Shown: positions 52,284-61,504 of the stretch, piece by piece
How positions within the stretch are numbered: position 1 is the stretch's first letter
Layout of the letters: each line of letters begins with the position of its first letter
Source: Desulfobacterales bacterium
GTDB taxonomy: Bacteria > Desulfobacterota > Desulfobacteria > Desulfobacterales > JAHEIW01
Length of the DNA stretch: 64,000 nt
Direction of reading: 5' to 3'
Assembly (NCBI GenBank): GCA_020348305.1
Contig: CP070746.1
Coordinates: forward strand, 622,815-686,814
The notes under the pieces: model-generated
Told to the model about the DNA's origin: nothing
The model's input: the letters and a program-made list of their open reading frames with translations, nothing else
The model's database searches: none
Position numbers and translations under genes: made by a program

Positions 52284-52700
52284 ATGAGCACACCGGCAGA
52301 TATTCTGATTATCGATGACGACAGGGATCTTGTCAATTCGATCGAGATTATTTTGCAGACTAAAGACTACCAGGTGCGAAGTGCGTTTGACGGGAAAGAC
52401 GGCTATGCTGAAATCGAAAAAAAGATTCCAGACCTCATTCTTCTGGATGTGATGATGGCCACCGATACAGAAGGCTTTGACCTGGCCTACAAACTCAAAG
52501 AAAATCCGAAGTATCGCGATATCCCGATCGTCATGATTACCTCCTTCACGCAAAAGATGGCTGAACAGGGACCTGATCGCTTTCAGCACATCCTGGGGGA
52601 AGCCTGGCCGGTATCGTCCTTTCTGGAAAAACCGATCGCTCCCGAAGTGTTGTTGTCCACCGTTGAAAAGGTACTGTCGGAGGCACCTGCGAAAGCGTAA
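52284..52700 (+). CDS. Stand-alone receiver at the end of the hydrogenase operon
   Basis: 138 residues. ILIIDDDRDLVNSIEIIL, then LILLDVMMATDTEGFDLAYKLKENP with the phospho-Asp and an insert after the usual P-G, then VMITSFTQ and FLEKPIAPEVL. No output domain. Its nearest relative is the receiver at 56611, which has the same TDTEGFDLAY insert. It lies 37 bases before the kinase at 52737 and is probably its partner. Confidence 0.88.
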   Translation: MSTPADILIIDDDRDLVNSIEIILQTKDYQVRSAFDGKDGYAEIEKKIPDLILLDVMMATDTEGFDLAYKLKENPKYRDIPIVMITSFTQKMAEQGPDRFQHILGEAWPVSSFLEKPIAPEVLLSTVEKVLSEAPAKA

Positions 52701-52736
52701 GCGAATTGGGACGGCCGCTGTAAGGAGACGCCTGCG

Positions 52737-54584
52737 ATGGATCTGGGATACGAGTTAGTCAAGGAACAATTATTTTTCCGCAAAGAAATGATGGAGCGGG
52801 TCTCCTGGATGATCCGTCTGAGATGGATGGCGGTCGCTGCCGGGTTTAGCGGATGCTTGATCGGCTATGTTGCAGATTGGCCACTGCCTTTTGTTCCCAT
52901 CAATCTGATCTTTGCCTTTATCGCCTTTTACAACGTTTTATTTTTTTTTATCGGACACCGGCTCCCGTCGATTAAACCCCAGGCCGTCCAAGCATTTACC
53001 ATTTTTGCGCATGCCCAGATCGCGCTTGACCTTTTTGCACTTTATGCGATTTTCTATTTTACTGGTGGGATCCATAGTCCTTTTTTGGTATTTGTCCTTT
53101 TTCACATTATTTTAGCCGGCATTCTGCTTTCGCCCCTCAGCTGTTTTATCTATAGTATTCTCGTGCTGTTGGCGGCCGCCGGTCTGTTTCTCATCCAAAA
53201 ATACGCTATTTTACCACCCCAGCCGATCTTGTTTGAGAGTCATCTATTTTTTCATGCCCTGGAGCTTCGGGACATTGTCCTTTCAACCATCGTCTTTGCT
53301 GCGATGGTTTTTATCACCGCTTTTCTGATTACGTCCATCAAGCTCAGTCTGCGGGCCAAAGGCCGGGAACTTCTGAGGGTATCCAAGGAAATTGATACCG
53401 GCAACGCCAAACTGAAGGCGCTCTATCAAATGGTGAAAGAAATGGGGCTGTGCCAGGAGCTTCAAGCAATGATGGACTCCGCCACCCTCAATGCGGCAAC
53501 CATCATGGGAGTTAAGGCTTGCTCCATAAAGCTTCTGGATGAACAACGCCGCCAATTGCGCTTCAGCTCTACTTACGGACTCAGCGAGAATTATGTCGGC
53601 CGCGGAAGCATCGATCTTGAAAAAAGCCCCATCAATCGCAGCATTATCGAAGGGTCTTACTATGCCATCGGCAAGATTGATCAGAATGACTACTTTCAAT
53701 ATCCTGAAGATATTCGCAAAGAAGGAATCGCTTCGATGTTGTGTCTTCCCTTGCGGGTGGAAAAAATGGTGCTGGGAGTCTTTTGTGTATACAGTGATGT
53801 AACCCACGACTTTAATGATGAAGATGTCGATTTTTTTTTATTAATGGCAGATCTGACCGCGCTGGCCATCGAGAAGTTAAGTAGCGAATTGAACAAAACC
53901 TGGTTTCTCGAAAAAGCCGCTCACCAGCTTCGATCCCCGTTAAATGCCATCGACACGATGCTTAAAACGTTGCGCCAAGGGTATTTGGGACCGACTCAGA
54001 CCGAGCAGGCAAAATTGATCGCACGGTGTGAGCAGCGCATCGAAAATCTCTGCCAGGTGATTGCCGATTTACTGGATCTCGGTGTGAAACGCACGGATCT
54101 AAGTAAAATTAAAATGCATCCGGTGAACATCGGCGATGTGGTAAAGACCCTTGTCCATTTGTATCAGAGCCAGGCGGCGGCCAAGAATTTGGATTTCAGC
54201 TGCCACATCGAGGAAGGCCTTCCGAATATCCTGGCGCAGGAAAAGCTCATGGACGAACTGTTGAACAACCTGATATCCAATGCGATCAAGTACACGCCTT
54301 CCGGCGGTAAGGTTCGCATTCGCGTCGCCCGGGAATCTTCCGACAGGCTTCTTTGCGAGGTAGCCGATACCGGAATCGGAATTCCCGCAGATGACATTTC
54401 ACGCCTATTTAGCGAATTTTTCCGCAGCGCAAATGCCAAAGAGTGGACCGAAGAGGGTACGGGGTTAGGGCTGGTGATTGTCAAAGAAATCTTGGATCGC
54501 TTACACGGTACCATCGCCGTAAACAGCAAGCTGGACGAAGGCACATGTTTTACTTGTTTTTTTCCAGTTATCGATGGCCGCTAA
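52737..54584 (+). CDS. Membrane GAF sensor histidine kinase
   Basis: 615 residues. Six hydrophobic helices (about 30-200; PFVPINLIFAFIAFYNVLFFF, SPFLVFVLFHIILAGILLS), a coiled coil, a GAF domain (about 240-385; VKACSIKLLDEQRRQLRFSSTYGLS, MLCLPLRVEKMVLGVFCVYSD), and the kinase: KAAHQLRSPLNAID with the phospho-His, LNNLISNAIKYTP, DTGIGI, GTGLGLVIV. It ends the hydrogenase operon, so the sensor may report hydrogenase, redox or membrane state to the receiver before it. A paralogue is coded convergently at 54672. Confidence 0.92.
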   Translation: MDLGYELVKEQLFFRKEMMERVSWMIRLRWMAVAAGFSGCLIGYVADWPLPFVPINLIFAFIAFYNVLFFFIGHRLPSIKPQAVQAFTIFAHAQIALDLFALYAIFYFTGGIHSPFLVFVLFHIILAGILLSPLSCFIYSILVLLAAAGLFLIQKYAILPPQPILFESHLFFHALELRDIVLSTIVFAAMVFITAFLITSIKLSLRAKGRELLRVSKEIDTGNAKLKALYQMVKEMGLCQELQAMMDSATLNAATIMGVKACSIKLLDEQRRQLRFSSTYGLSENYVGRGSIDLEKSPINRSIIEGSYYAIGKIDQNDYFQYPEDIRKEGIASMLCLPLRVEKMVLGVFCVYSDVTHDFNDEDVDFFLLMADLTALAIEKLSSELNKTWFLEKAAHQLRSPLNAIDTMLKTLRQGYLGPTQTEQAKLIARCEQRIENLCQVIADLLDLGVKRTDLSKIKMHPVNIGDVVKTLVHLYQSQAAAKNLDFSCHIEEGLPNILAQEKLMDELLNNLISNAIKYTPSGGKVRIRVARESSDRLLCEVADTGIGIPADDISRLFSEFFRSANAKEWTEEGTGLGLVIVKEILDRLHGTIAVNSKLDEGTCFTCFFPVIDGR

Positions 54585-54671
54585 TGCAAATGCAAATAGA
54601 ACTGCGCAATCGGATTTTTTTCGATTTCATGGTCGATAATTTAGAGCCACATTTCTTCCAGCTAGGTCAAG

Positions 54672-56585
54672 TCAAGGGTTTCCGGCTCTGTCATGCTGAC
54701 TTCCTTTTTGATTTTTTGCTACGGGCAGATCGACAACGAAGATGGTTCCCATGCGCTCCTCGCTTTCCACCAGAATCCGGCCTCCGAGTTTGTCAACAAA
54801 CTCTTTTACAATGGCCAGCCCCAAACCGGTGCCGTTTTTTTCGATGGCGCGCGCATTTTCGGCGCGAAAAAATTCTGAAAACAATCTGGATCTGTCGGAT
54901 TTTGGAATTCCGATACCTGTATCGCTGACCTCCATTCGAATCATCGTGGCGGCCGGTGAAAATTTAACTTCTACCTTTCCATCGGGAAGGGTGTATTTGA
55001 TGGCGTTGGAAACAAGATTTTCTAAAATTTGCTCGACCATTTCCAAATCTCCCCGAATTGCCGGTAGATCTTCAGGGACTGTCACATTGAAAGAAATATT
55101 CTTTTCTCCCGCTCTTTCCTGAAAGGTTCTACGGATTCGTTGTGCCACGAGTTCAGGCTCCACGGATCTGGTCTGGTCTGTTGGCTGTGCTTCCCTGCTT
55201 TTTGCCAATGTCATCAGTTCGTTGACCATCATGAGCATCGTGCGGGAACGACGGTCCAAACGGCGCAAGTATTCCTGCTGTTCCGCGTTTAAGCTACCGA
55301 GATATTCCCCTCTAACAACATCCAAAATGCTCAGCATGCCTGCCAGAGGAGCGCGCAGATTATGAGCGACTCTGAGCATGTACCAGGATCTTTCCTTCAC
55401 AAGTTTCTCAACCGCTTCGTAAGCCCGAGCATTTTCCAAAGCAATCGCGACCAGCTCAGCAACCAGACGGAAAAAATCCACGTCTTCATCTGTAAACCGA
55501 TCCGGAAGCAGGCAGTAGGCGCCCAAGATGCCAATAACTTTGCCTTCAAGGCGAAGCGGTAAAAAAAGCACCGATTTAATTTGGGCTTCGGCCAGAACCT
55601 CTCCAAACTGAAACATTTCCGTAGTCGTCACATTTCCGGTAACAAATGATTCGCCTTCGATGATTCGCTTGTTCAACGGACTTTTTTTAACCTCCACCGC
55701 TTTTTCTCGGACAAAGTCTTCCGGCAGTCCATAAGCGGCGGCATACCGAAGATATTTGGCGTCTTCACTGAGAAGCTTGATGGAAATGCCTTTGACATTC
55801 ATCACCACAGCGGCTTCGGAACTCACAACATCTAATAGTTGTTCGAGATTTTGCGCCGAACCGATGTTCTGAATCATTGAAAACAATCTCCAGAATTTTC
55901 GGTTGAGCTTCGTCACCGATTCAAACAGATCTTCAAGCGCTTTGGTTTTATCTTTTTTTACTTTAGACCGCGTCGTCGCAAGAAACGTGGCGGTTGTTAA
56001 AAGCAGATACAGAACCAAAAGGCTAAAAAGAAGCTGTTGCAGATTCGGCGGTGAGAAAATTTCTTTCTGCCGGAAGATAGGGGATTGATGCGGCAGCCAA
56101 CCTAGCTGTTCAACAATTGTCAATAGAGTTATGCCGGCTAAAACAAATGCCGTAAAACCATAGGTCGAGCGTGCAGACAAAATGGTCGAAACAGGGATCA
56201 TTGGGAGAACAAAAAGGAAACACACCGGACTGATAGTTCCCCCGGTAAAGTAGGTAAGCAACAATAAGGCACTGCAATCCACTGCTGCTTGCCAGATTAC
56301 GAAATGATGCAGCCTATGTTGCGTTGCTACAGGTTCAGCTTCAAGTCTCCGACTCCACCGATAAAAAAGTGTATTGTAACCCATCACATAGGCGACGACA
56401 AGAAAAAGCTTCGCCAATCCTTCATCGAACCCGGCTAAAACACCCATTCCGGCGATTGCCGTAATGAGTATCGGAGCCCACCAGCGGATGCTTATCAGCC
56501 ACTGGATGCACTCCACTTCCTCTCGAACGGAATTGCGGCCAAGCTGGATACCTTCTTCAGATAAAAAATCGCGCGGCGCTTTCAT
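54672..56585 (-). CDS. Membrane GAF sensor histidine kinase (paralogue)
   Basis: 637 residues with the same plan as the kinase at 52737: about six helices (30-205), coiled coil, GAF (about 245-385; VKGISIKLLSEDAKYLRYAAAYGLP, VLFLPLRLEGKVIGILGAYC) and kinase (RVAHNLRAPLAGML with the phospho-His, LENLVSNAIKYTL, DTGIGI, GTGLGLAIV). It follows its receiver by 25 bases in a transcript with a sigma-54 promoter and the 26-base element. The two kinase genes point at each other, with only about 87 bases between. Confidence 0.92.
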   Translation of the reverse strand: MKAPRDFLSEEGIQLGRNSVREEVECIQWLISIRWWAPILITAIAGMGVLAGFDEGLAKLFLVVAYVMGYNTLFYRWSRRLEAEPVATQHRLHHFVIWQAAVDCSALLLLTYFTGGTISPVCFLFVLPMIPVSTILSARSTYGFTAFVLAGITLLTIVEQLGWLPHQSPIFRQKEIFSPPNLQQLLFSLLVLYLLLTTATFLATTRSKVKKDKTKALEDLFESVTKLNRKFWRLFSMIQNIGSAQNLEQLLDVVSSEAAVVMNVKGISIKLLSEDAKYLRYAAAYGLPEDFVREKAVEVKKSPLNKRIIEGESFVTGNVTTTEMFQFGEVLAEAQIKSVLFLPLRLEGKVIGILGAYCLLPDRFTDEDVDFFRLVAELVAIALENARAYEAVEKLVKERSWYMLRVAHNLRAPLAGMLSILDVVRGEYLGSLNAEQQEYLRRLDRRSRTMLMMVNELMTLAKSREAQPTDQTRSVEPELVAQRIRRTFQERAGEKNISFNVTVPEDLPAIRGDLEMVEQILENLVSNAIKYTLPDGKVEVKFSPAATMIRMEVSDTGIGIPKSDRSRLFSEFFRAENARAIEKNGTGLGLAIVKEFVDKLGGRILVESEERMGTIFVVDLPVAKNQKGSQHDRAGNP

Positions 56586-56610
56586 TCGTTTCTGGCTCCG
56601 GGTGTTAAGG

Positions 56611-57018
56611 TTATGGGCTTTCGTTTAAAATATCGTCGATTTTATCCAGAAGCCTATTTGTATCCAGAGGTTTTTCAAACAACCAATGGGCCGGCCATTG
56701 TTCACCCAGAATATATGCGAAATTCCCGGGGCCCTCCTCGCGAACCTTCTCGAGAAAGCTGGTCAACATGATGATCGGAAGGTTCTTGAATTTAGGATTC
56801 TCCTTGAGGTCATAGGCTAAATCGAATCCTTCGGTATCGGTCGCCATCATGATGTCAAGAATCATGAGATCCGGTATTTGATCCTCAAGTGCTTCGATTG
56901 CTTCTTTGCCGTTTGAAGCTGTGCGGACAGTGAAATCGTGACTCTCCAGGATGATTTTCAAAGAGTCGGTGATATCCGGATCGTCATCCACTACCAAAAT
57001 TTCGGCTTTTTTTTTCAT
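56611..57018 (-). CDS. Stand-alone receiver (paralogue of 52284)
   Basis: 135 residues. ILVVDDDPDITDSLKIIL, MILDIMMATDTEGFDLAYDLKENP with the phospho-Asp, MLTSFLEK and FEKPLDTNRLL. It shares the unusual TDTEGFDLAY insert and the LGE-x-WP segment with the receiver at 52284. It lies just before the kinase at 54672 and is its partner. It is the first gene of that unit, with its sigma-54 promoter about 50 bases upstream. Confidence 0.9.
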   Translation of the reverse strand: MKKKAEILVVDDDPDITDSLKIILESHDFTVRTASNGKEAIEALEDQIPDLMILDIMMATDTEGFDLAYDLKENPKFKNLPIIMLTSFLEKVREEGPGNFAYILGEQWPAHWLFEKPLDTNRLLDKIDDILNESP

Positions 57019-57067
57019 GTTAAGCCCTCCGGAGCGTTGATCTGCCTTGCATTTTACATTTTAGAGC

Positions 57068-57085
57068 TCGCAAGTTTTATGCCAT
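57068..57085 (-). promoter_or_regulatory. Sigma-54 promoter of the receiver/GAF kinase unit
   Basis: Minus strand TGGCATAAAACTTGC, GG-N10-GC, about 50 bases before ATG 57018. Confidence 0.82.
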
Positions 57086-57180
57086 GCTAAAATCGGTGGT
57101 CTGATTCCCTAATAGTTTAAAATTATTAAATTATTTAAGTTTTTCGGAACTGATTCAAAGCCACCTATCGATCTTATTTC

Positions 57181-57206
57181 TTGCCAAGTTGCAAAAAAAA
57201 CTGACA
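57181..57206. promoter_or_regulatory. Shared 26-base upstream element (reverse-strand copy)
   Basis: On the minus strand, TGTC starts at 57206, a run of T, GCA, three bases, then TGGCAA to 57181. The left part is nearly identical to the copy at 37643. The centre lies about 105 bases from the -24 GG. The right half is weaker (TGGCAA for TGTAAA). Confidence 0.6.
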
Positions 57207-57236
57207 TATCAGGCTGCTTGAAATGGATAAGACTGG

Positions 57237-57932
57237 CTATTTCGTACCTGCTGGTTGATGCATTTCCCGTTTATTTTCTTCAAAATCCACTAAATAAAAT
57301 AATGGGTCTTTGTCCCTGATTATTTCTGTAATCCTATGTCGACTCGGCAAATCCAAACCGTAGGCCCGGACATAAACATTAAAATAGCCTTCTTCTGCCC
57401 TATCGCAGGTGCTGAGTATGCTGGCTATTCGACCGCCATAGTCACGAATGATATCGGTTACTTCTTTGATAGCGCCGGGCTGGTCTTTTAGCCTGATGGC
57501 AAATTGAATGCCTCTCTTATTTATTCCGGTCAGCGAAATAAATGCCCGGAAAAGGTCGTTTTTTGTAAACACACCGACTAATTTGCCCTCCGGATTTATC
57601 ACAGGAACCCCGGATATGTTGTGTGCGAACAGTAATATTGCAGTTTCTTCTAAGGTGTGATTATACGGAACGGTGATGGGTCTTTTATTCATGATGGCTT
57701 TAATTTTAATTCGTGATATTGACTTAACCAGGTCATGATTTTCCAAAGCAACCATGTCAGAGGTCGACGCCTGTTTTATATCACGGTCGGTTACGACGCC
57801 CATGATTTGATCGTTTTCGACAACCGGCAACATGTGTATATCGTGTTTTTTTAATAATTGTATTGCATCCTGCAACGTCGCATTGACATCGACCGTAATA
57901 GGTGGCTTGCTCATCCAATTTATGACTAGCAT
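57237..57932 (-). CDS. CBS-pair and ACT domain protein (AcuB-like)
   Basis: 231 residues. Two CBS domains (MLVINWMSKPPITVDVNA to VVENDQIMGVVTDRDIK; IMNKRPITVPYNHTLEET to VINPEGKLVGVFTKNDLF) and an ACT domain (IQFAIRLKDQPGAIKEVTDIIRDYGG). It is close to the proteins at 5385 and 59022. It is the last gene of a CBS-USP-CBS cluster and lies about 80 bases after the tandem USP gene. Probably an adenine-nucleotide or metabolite sensor. Confidence 0.88.
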   Translation of the reverse strand: MLVINWMSKPPITVDVNATLQDAIQLLKKHDIHMLPVVENDQIMGVVTDRDIKQASTSDMVALENHDLVKSISRIKIKAIMNKRPITVPYNHTLEETAILLFAHNISGVPVINPEGKLVGVFTKNDLFRAFISLTGINKRGIQFAIRLKDQPGAIKEVTDIIRDYGGRIASILSTCDRAEEGYFNVYVRAYGLDLPSRHRITEIIRDKDPLFYLVDFEENKREMHQPAGTK

Positions 57933-58012
57933 AACTTCCCCCTGATTTAATAAGATCTGAGATCCAGGTTATTTGGTTATAATTCGTTATCCAGATGACA
58001 TTCTCATCCAAT

Positions 58013-58951
58013 TTATCTCACCACCCACACACTTCTATCTCTAGCCAGATGAATAACTTTGTTTGTTACTCGACCGATGAAAAACTCCTGGAGACGCGAC
58101 AATCCTCTTCTTCCGAGCACGATGGTTCCATAACCTCCCTGTCTGGCTTCCTGGGCAATAGCACCCGCACGGCTGAACGCTCCGGTGATAATTCTGTAAG
58201 AAACGTTATGGGGTTTGAATCCGGATTCAATCAGCTTTGCTTTAGCCTTCTCAATTGCATGCTCAATAGCTTTTTTGGTGGCTTGCGTATGTTCTTTTGG
58301 TGCGTAATTGGTTTGTTGGATCCTTCGCTTGTTTTCTTTGCCACGGATGACATGCAGCAGGCGTACCTTATAATTATGGCCTCCCAGGAGGGAACCCACA
58401 AAATCAACTGCACGCGTGGCATTATCCGAACCATCAAAAGCCAGCAGGAGCTTATCGCCCGGTGGCTTATTACCGATCATCATCATCGGAATAAATGCCA
58501 GCTTTTCAAGCAGCTTTGCAGCGACACCTCCGAGTATAATTCCTCTGAGGCCTGCCGAGCCTCTTCTGCGAACCACCACCGCCTCATAGCCGTTGAGGGC
58601 TTCTTGGATGATGTCTCTGGCGATACCCTCATTTCTTTTCTGGATCCTGACCTCTATGGAGTTCGAAGGAAAGCCGGCTTTTACTAAAAATTGATTGATC
58701 TGCTGTATGAATTGTCGGATATACTTTTCTTGTTGAATTTCCCAACTTCTGATTTTTCTCACCGTCTGCGAGCCTATGGGGTCTTTTTCCAGGTCCCAGT
58801 AACTATCGGGTACCGAGCTAAAGACGTGAAATAAAACGACGTGCATCTTATGAAAGGGTTCAACCTTTGCAATGTATCTGACCATGTTTAACGCTCGATC
58901 GGATCCGTCGACCGCTAACAGAATTTTCCGCTGATTCGTGTCTATATTCAT
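58013..58951 (-). CDS. Tandem universal stress protein
   Basis: 312 residues. ATG 58951 has an AGGAAC site just upstream; an earlier ATG at 59047 would overlap the CBS-ACT gene by 26 bases. Two UspA domains: ILLAVDGSDRALNMVRYIA to VVVRRRGSAGLRGIILGGVAAKLL, and LLLAFDGSDNATRAVDFVG to IVLGRRGLSRLQEFFIGRVTNKVI. The second keeps the full ATP loop; the first has Arg-Arg-Arg where Gly-Arg-x-Gly is usual. It resembles the protein at 39052. It is in the middle of the CBS-USP-CBS cluster. Confidence 0.88.
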   Translation of the reverse strand: MNIDTNQRKILLAVDGSDRALNMVRYIAKVEPFHKMHVVLFHVFSSVPDSYWDLEKDPIGSQTVRKIRSWEIQQEKYIRQFIQQINQFLVKAGFPSNSIEVRIQKRNEGIARDIIQEALNGYEAVVVRRRGSAGLRGIILGGVAAKLLEKLAFIPMMMIGNKPPGDKLLLAFDGSDNATRAVDFVGSLLGGHNYKVRLLHVIRGKENKRRIQQTNYAPKEHTQATKKAIEHAIEKAKAKLIESGFKPHNVSYRIITGAFSRAGAIAQEARQGGYGTIVLGRRGLSRLQEFFIGRVTNKVIHLARDRSVWVVR

Positions 58952-59021
58952 CGCAGTTCCTTTCTGACCGGAAAAATTTGAGTCCAGCAGCAGCTTTTTC
59001 CGGATTCCCGTTTTTCTCAAA

Positions 59022-59699
59022 TTAGTATATTTCTCTTTTGTCTTCACGATGGTCTACCGTATACAGCAGGGTAGCGGTTTTGCTGATCTCGTCGCTAAGT
59101 TCCGGGAGTTTGAGGCGGTCAATGCTGCGTGCGCGGATATATACGTTGCGATATCCTTCGGGAACCCCGTCGTAAGAAGTGAGAATGCTTACCATGCTTC
59201 CACCAAATGCTCGAATAATATCGGCCACTTCTTTGATTGAACCCGGTTTGTCATCGATTTGAACAGCAATCTGGATTCCCCGTTTCCCCACCCCGGTTAG
59301 CGAAATCAGAACCCGGAACAAATCAGTTTGGGTAATTGTGCCAACAATATTGCCGCCGTGGTCGACCACCGGCACCCCGGATATTCTGTTATTCAGAAGA
59401 ACTTCGGCAGTTTCCTCAACCGTGAAATCAAGAGGCACAGTGATCGGGTCTTTGGTCATAATATCCTTCACCTTGATCTTCGATATGAGGTAAAGGAGTT
59501 CATGGATATCCAATGAGGTGGCATCTGATGCCGAGGCTCGCTTGAGATCGCGATCTGTAACGATTCCCACAAGTATGCCATTCTTCAGAACCGGAAGCAT
59601 TCGGATCTTATGCTCTTTCAAAAGCTTGATGGCATCCTGCATCGAATCGTCGACATCAATGGTGATGATATTTTTACTCATCCAATTTTTAACTAACAT
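59022..59699 (-). CDS. CBS-pair and ACT domain protein (AcuB-like)
   Basis: 225 residues. CBS pair (MLVKNWMSKNIITIDVDD to VLKNGILVGIVTDRDLK; IMTKDPITVPLDFTVEET to VVDHGGNIVGTITQTDLF) and an ACT domain (IQIAVQIDDKPGSIKEVADIIRAFGGS). It is first in the cluster and has a perfect sigma-54 promoter with the 26-base element upstream. With the proteins at 5385 and 57237 it makes three AcuB-like paralogues in the window. Confidence 0.9.
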   Translation of the reverse strand: MLVKNWMSKNIITIDVDDSMQDAIKLLKEHKIRMLPVLKNGILVGIVTDRDLKRASASDATSLDIHELLYLISKIKVKDIMTKDPITVPLDFTVEETAEVLLNNRISGVPVVDHGGNIVGTITQTDLFRVLISLTGVGKRGIQIAVQIDDKPGSIKEVADIIRAFGGSMVSILTSYDGVPEGYRNVYIRARSIDRLKLPELSDEISKTATLLYTVDHREDKREIY

Positions 59700-59796
59700 A
59701 TTCTTCCTCCATGCTTTTATAAGTATATATTCTGATTTTCTATTTTGAATTTCCTCTGAAAATTACGAAAATTTTCCCTCAGCCATGCACCAATAG

Positions 59797-59813
59797 AGCA
59801 AAGGATATGCCAG
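59797..59813 (-). promoter_or_regulatory. Sigma-54 promoter of the CBS-USP-CBS cluster
   Basis: Minus strand TGGCATATCCTTTGC, GG-N10-GC, about 100 bases before ATG 59699. Confidence 0.85.
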
Positions 59814-59907
59814 AGGATAAATTGGGAATAGATCTAGATAAGGACCTGAAATATAATCAAATTATGATATAAGCCTTAACCTGTGCTGTTTGCTGGTAAA
59901 AAAATAG

Positions 59908-59933
59908 TGTCCACAATTTTTACATAATGTAAA
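59908..59933. promoter_or_regulatory. Shared 26-base upstream element (copy 5)
   Basis: TGTC at 59908, 10 bases, ACA, three bases and TGTAAA ending at 59933; core TTTACA-N3-TGTAAA perfect. The centre is 115 bases from the -24 GG. Confidence 0.74.
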
Positions 59934-60076
59934 ATCAACAAAAAAAACATCTTATCAAACCCGCAGGGTGACAGATTTTCAGGACAAAAATCAGCTGCCA
60001 AGGCAGGCTTTCCGGATCCGGTTTAATAAATTTTCGGGATGTCTATTAAATTCTGGCAGGAGAGATTTGGCTGGTC

Positions 60077-61504
60077 TTATTCGTTAACGGTTGTTTTAAG
60101 CTTGAGCCCGTATTTTTCAATTTTGGAATGTAGCGTAGGGCGAGAAAGACCGAGAAGTTTGGCGGCGCGAGAGCGGTTTCCTTCCGTCAAGTTTAGCGCT
60201 TCACCAATCATAATGCTGGCAAAATGATCCATGATCGTATCAAATTTATTTTTTTCGGTGCCTGCTGCAATCGTTTGGCGCACCCACTGACGAATGATTT
60301 GATTTGCGGATTTGCCGTTTGTCACGGTCACAGAGCTTTCGCTGCTTATGGCCTGAACAATATCTTCAGGATGGATAGGTGTTCCCCGGTTAAATATCAA
60401 GGCCTTCTGAATGGTATTCGCCAGCTCTCGCACATTGCCTGGCCACCGGTGACTGCTGAGGGTCGCAATGGCTTCTTTCGTAATTCCGGGATTGCTCATA
60501 TCCAGTTCTTCAGCGTAGCGCGATAAGAAGTATTCAATCAGCAGGAGTATATCATCTTGCCGTTCTCGCAAGGGTGGAAGGGAGATTGTCACGACTTTCA
60601 GTCGGTAATAGAGATCTTCACGAAAGCGACCTTCAGCAAGGGCGGTTTCCAGGTCCCGATTGGTAGCTGCGATGATACGCACATCAACCGGTATGGTTTC
60701 ACGGCCGCCAAGTCGTTCAATACTTTTTTCCTGCAGCAATCGCAAAATCTTTGCCTGGATACTGAAGGGCATATCCCCAATTTCATCGAGAAAAACCGTT
60801 CCGCCGTTGGCTTGTTCGATCTTTCCCATGCGGCGGTGGGATGCCCCGGTAAATGCGCCTTTTTCGTAACCGAAGAGCTCGCTTTCCAGCAGATTTTCAG
60901 GGATGGCCACACAGTTGATCACCAAAAAGGGTTTTTGGGCTCGAAGACTGTGTTGGTAAATCGCGCGGGCGACCAATTCTTTGCCGGTACCGGACTCACC
61001 ACGAATAAGTACGGTGGCATCGGCCGATGATACCCTACCGATGGCCTTGTAAACATCCTGCATGGGTTTGCTGCGGCCAATTATAGCTTCCCGGGAAGCG
61101 TCATCCGGCATGACGTCCATTTCTATCGGTGAACGCATAAAACGGCCTGCTTCCAAGGCCTGTTTTATAACCGACAGCATATCAGGGATTTCGAAAGGTT
61201 TGAGAATATAGTCAAAGGCTCCCATTTTGGTGGCTTCGATGGCTGTTTCGGTTGTGCCGAAAGCTGTCATTATGATCACCGGAAGTTTGGGCTCTATATC
61301 GTGGATAGCCTGAAAAGTTTCCAGTCCGTTCATTCCCGGCAAGCGCACATCCAGTATAACCAAATCCGGAACTTTAATTTGGATTTTTTCCAAACCCGCT
61401 TCACCGGAAGCTGCGCTTTCTGCATTGTAGCCTTCTTCGGTCAACAGCTTATGAAAGCTTTTGCGCAACTGATCGTCATCATCGATGACCAAAATATTAC
61501 TCAT
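60077..61504 (-). CDS. NtrC-type sigma-54 activator (second)
   Basis: 475 residues. Receiver (ILVIDDDDQLRKSFHKLL, LVILDVRLPGMNG with the phospho-Asp), AAA+ domain (Walker A GESGTGKE, GAFTGASHRR, GGTVFLDEIGDMP, RELANTIQKALIF) and a Fis helix-turn-helix (GNRSRAAKLLGLSRPTLHSKI). It overlaps the end of the HAMP kinase gene by eight bases, so the two are a pair. Its sequence outside the AAA+ part is unlike the activator at 32652. It is beside two copies of the 26-base element, so it is the alternative candidate for their binding factor. Confidence 0.94.
   Translation of the reverse strand: MSNILVIDDDDQLRKSFHKLLTEEGYNAESAASGEAGLEKIQIKVPDLVILDVRLPGMNGLETFQAIHDIEPKLPVIIMTAFGTTETAIEATKMGAFDYILKPFEIPDMLSVIKQALEAGRFMRSPIEMDVMPDDASREAIIGRSKPMQDVYKAIGRVSSADATVLIRGESGTGKELVARAIYQHSLRAQKPFLVINCVAIPENLLESELFGYEKGAFTGASHRRMGKIEQANGGTVFLDEIGDMPFSIQAKILRLLQEKSIERLGGRETIPVDVRIIAATNRDLETALAEGRFREDLYYRLKVVTISLPPLRERQDDILLLIEYFLSRYAEELDMSNPGITKEAIATLSSHRWPGNVRELANTIQKALIFNRGTPIHPEDIVQAISSESSVTVTNGKSANQIIRQWVRQTIAAGTEKNKFDTIMDHFASIMIGEALNLTEGNRSRAAKLLGLSRPTLHSKIEKYGLKLKTTVNE

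Larger units (their letters stand above)
59700..60076. other. Regulatory intergenic region upstream of the CBS-USP cluster
   Basis: Carries the sigma-54 promoter (59797-59813) and the 26-base element (59908-59933). The rest to the end of the activator gene at 60077 holds nothing else recognisable. Confidence 0.6.
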
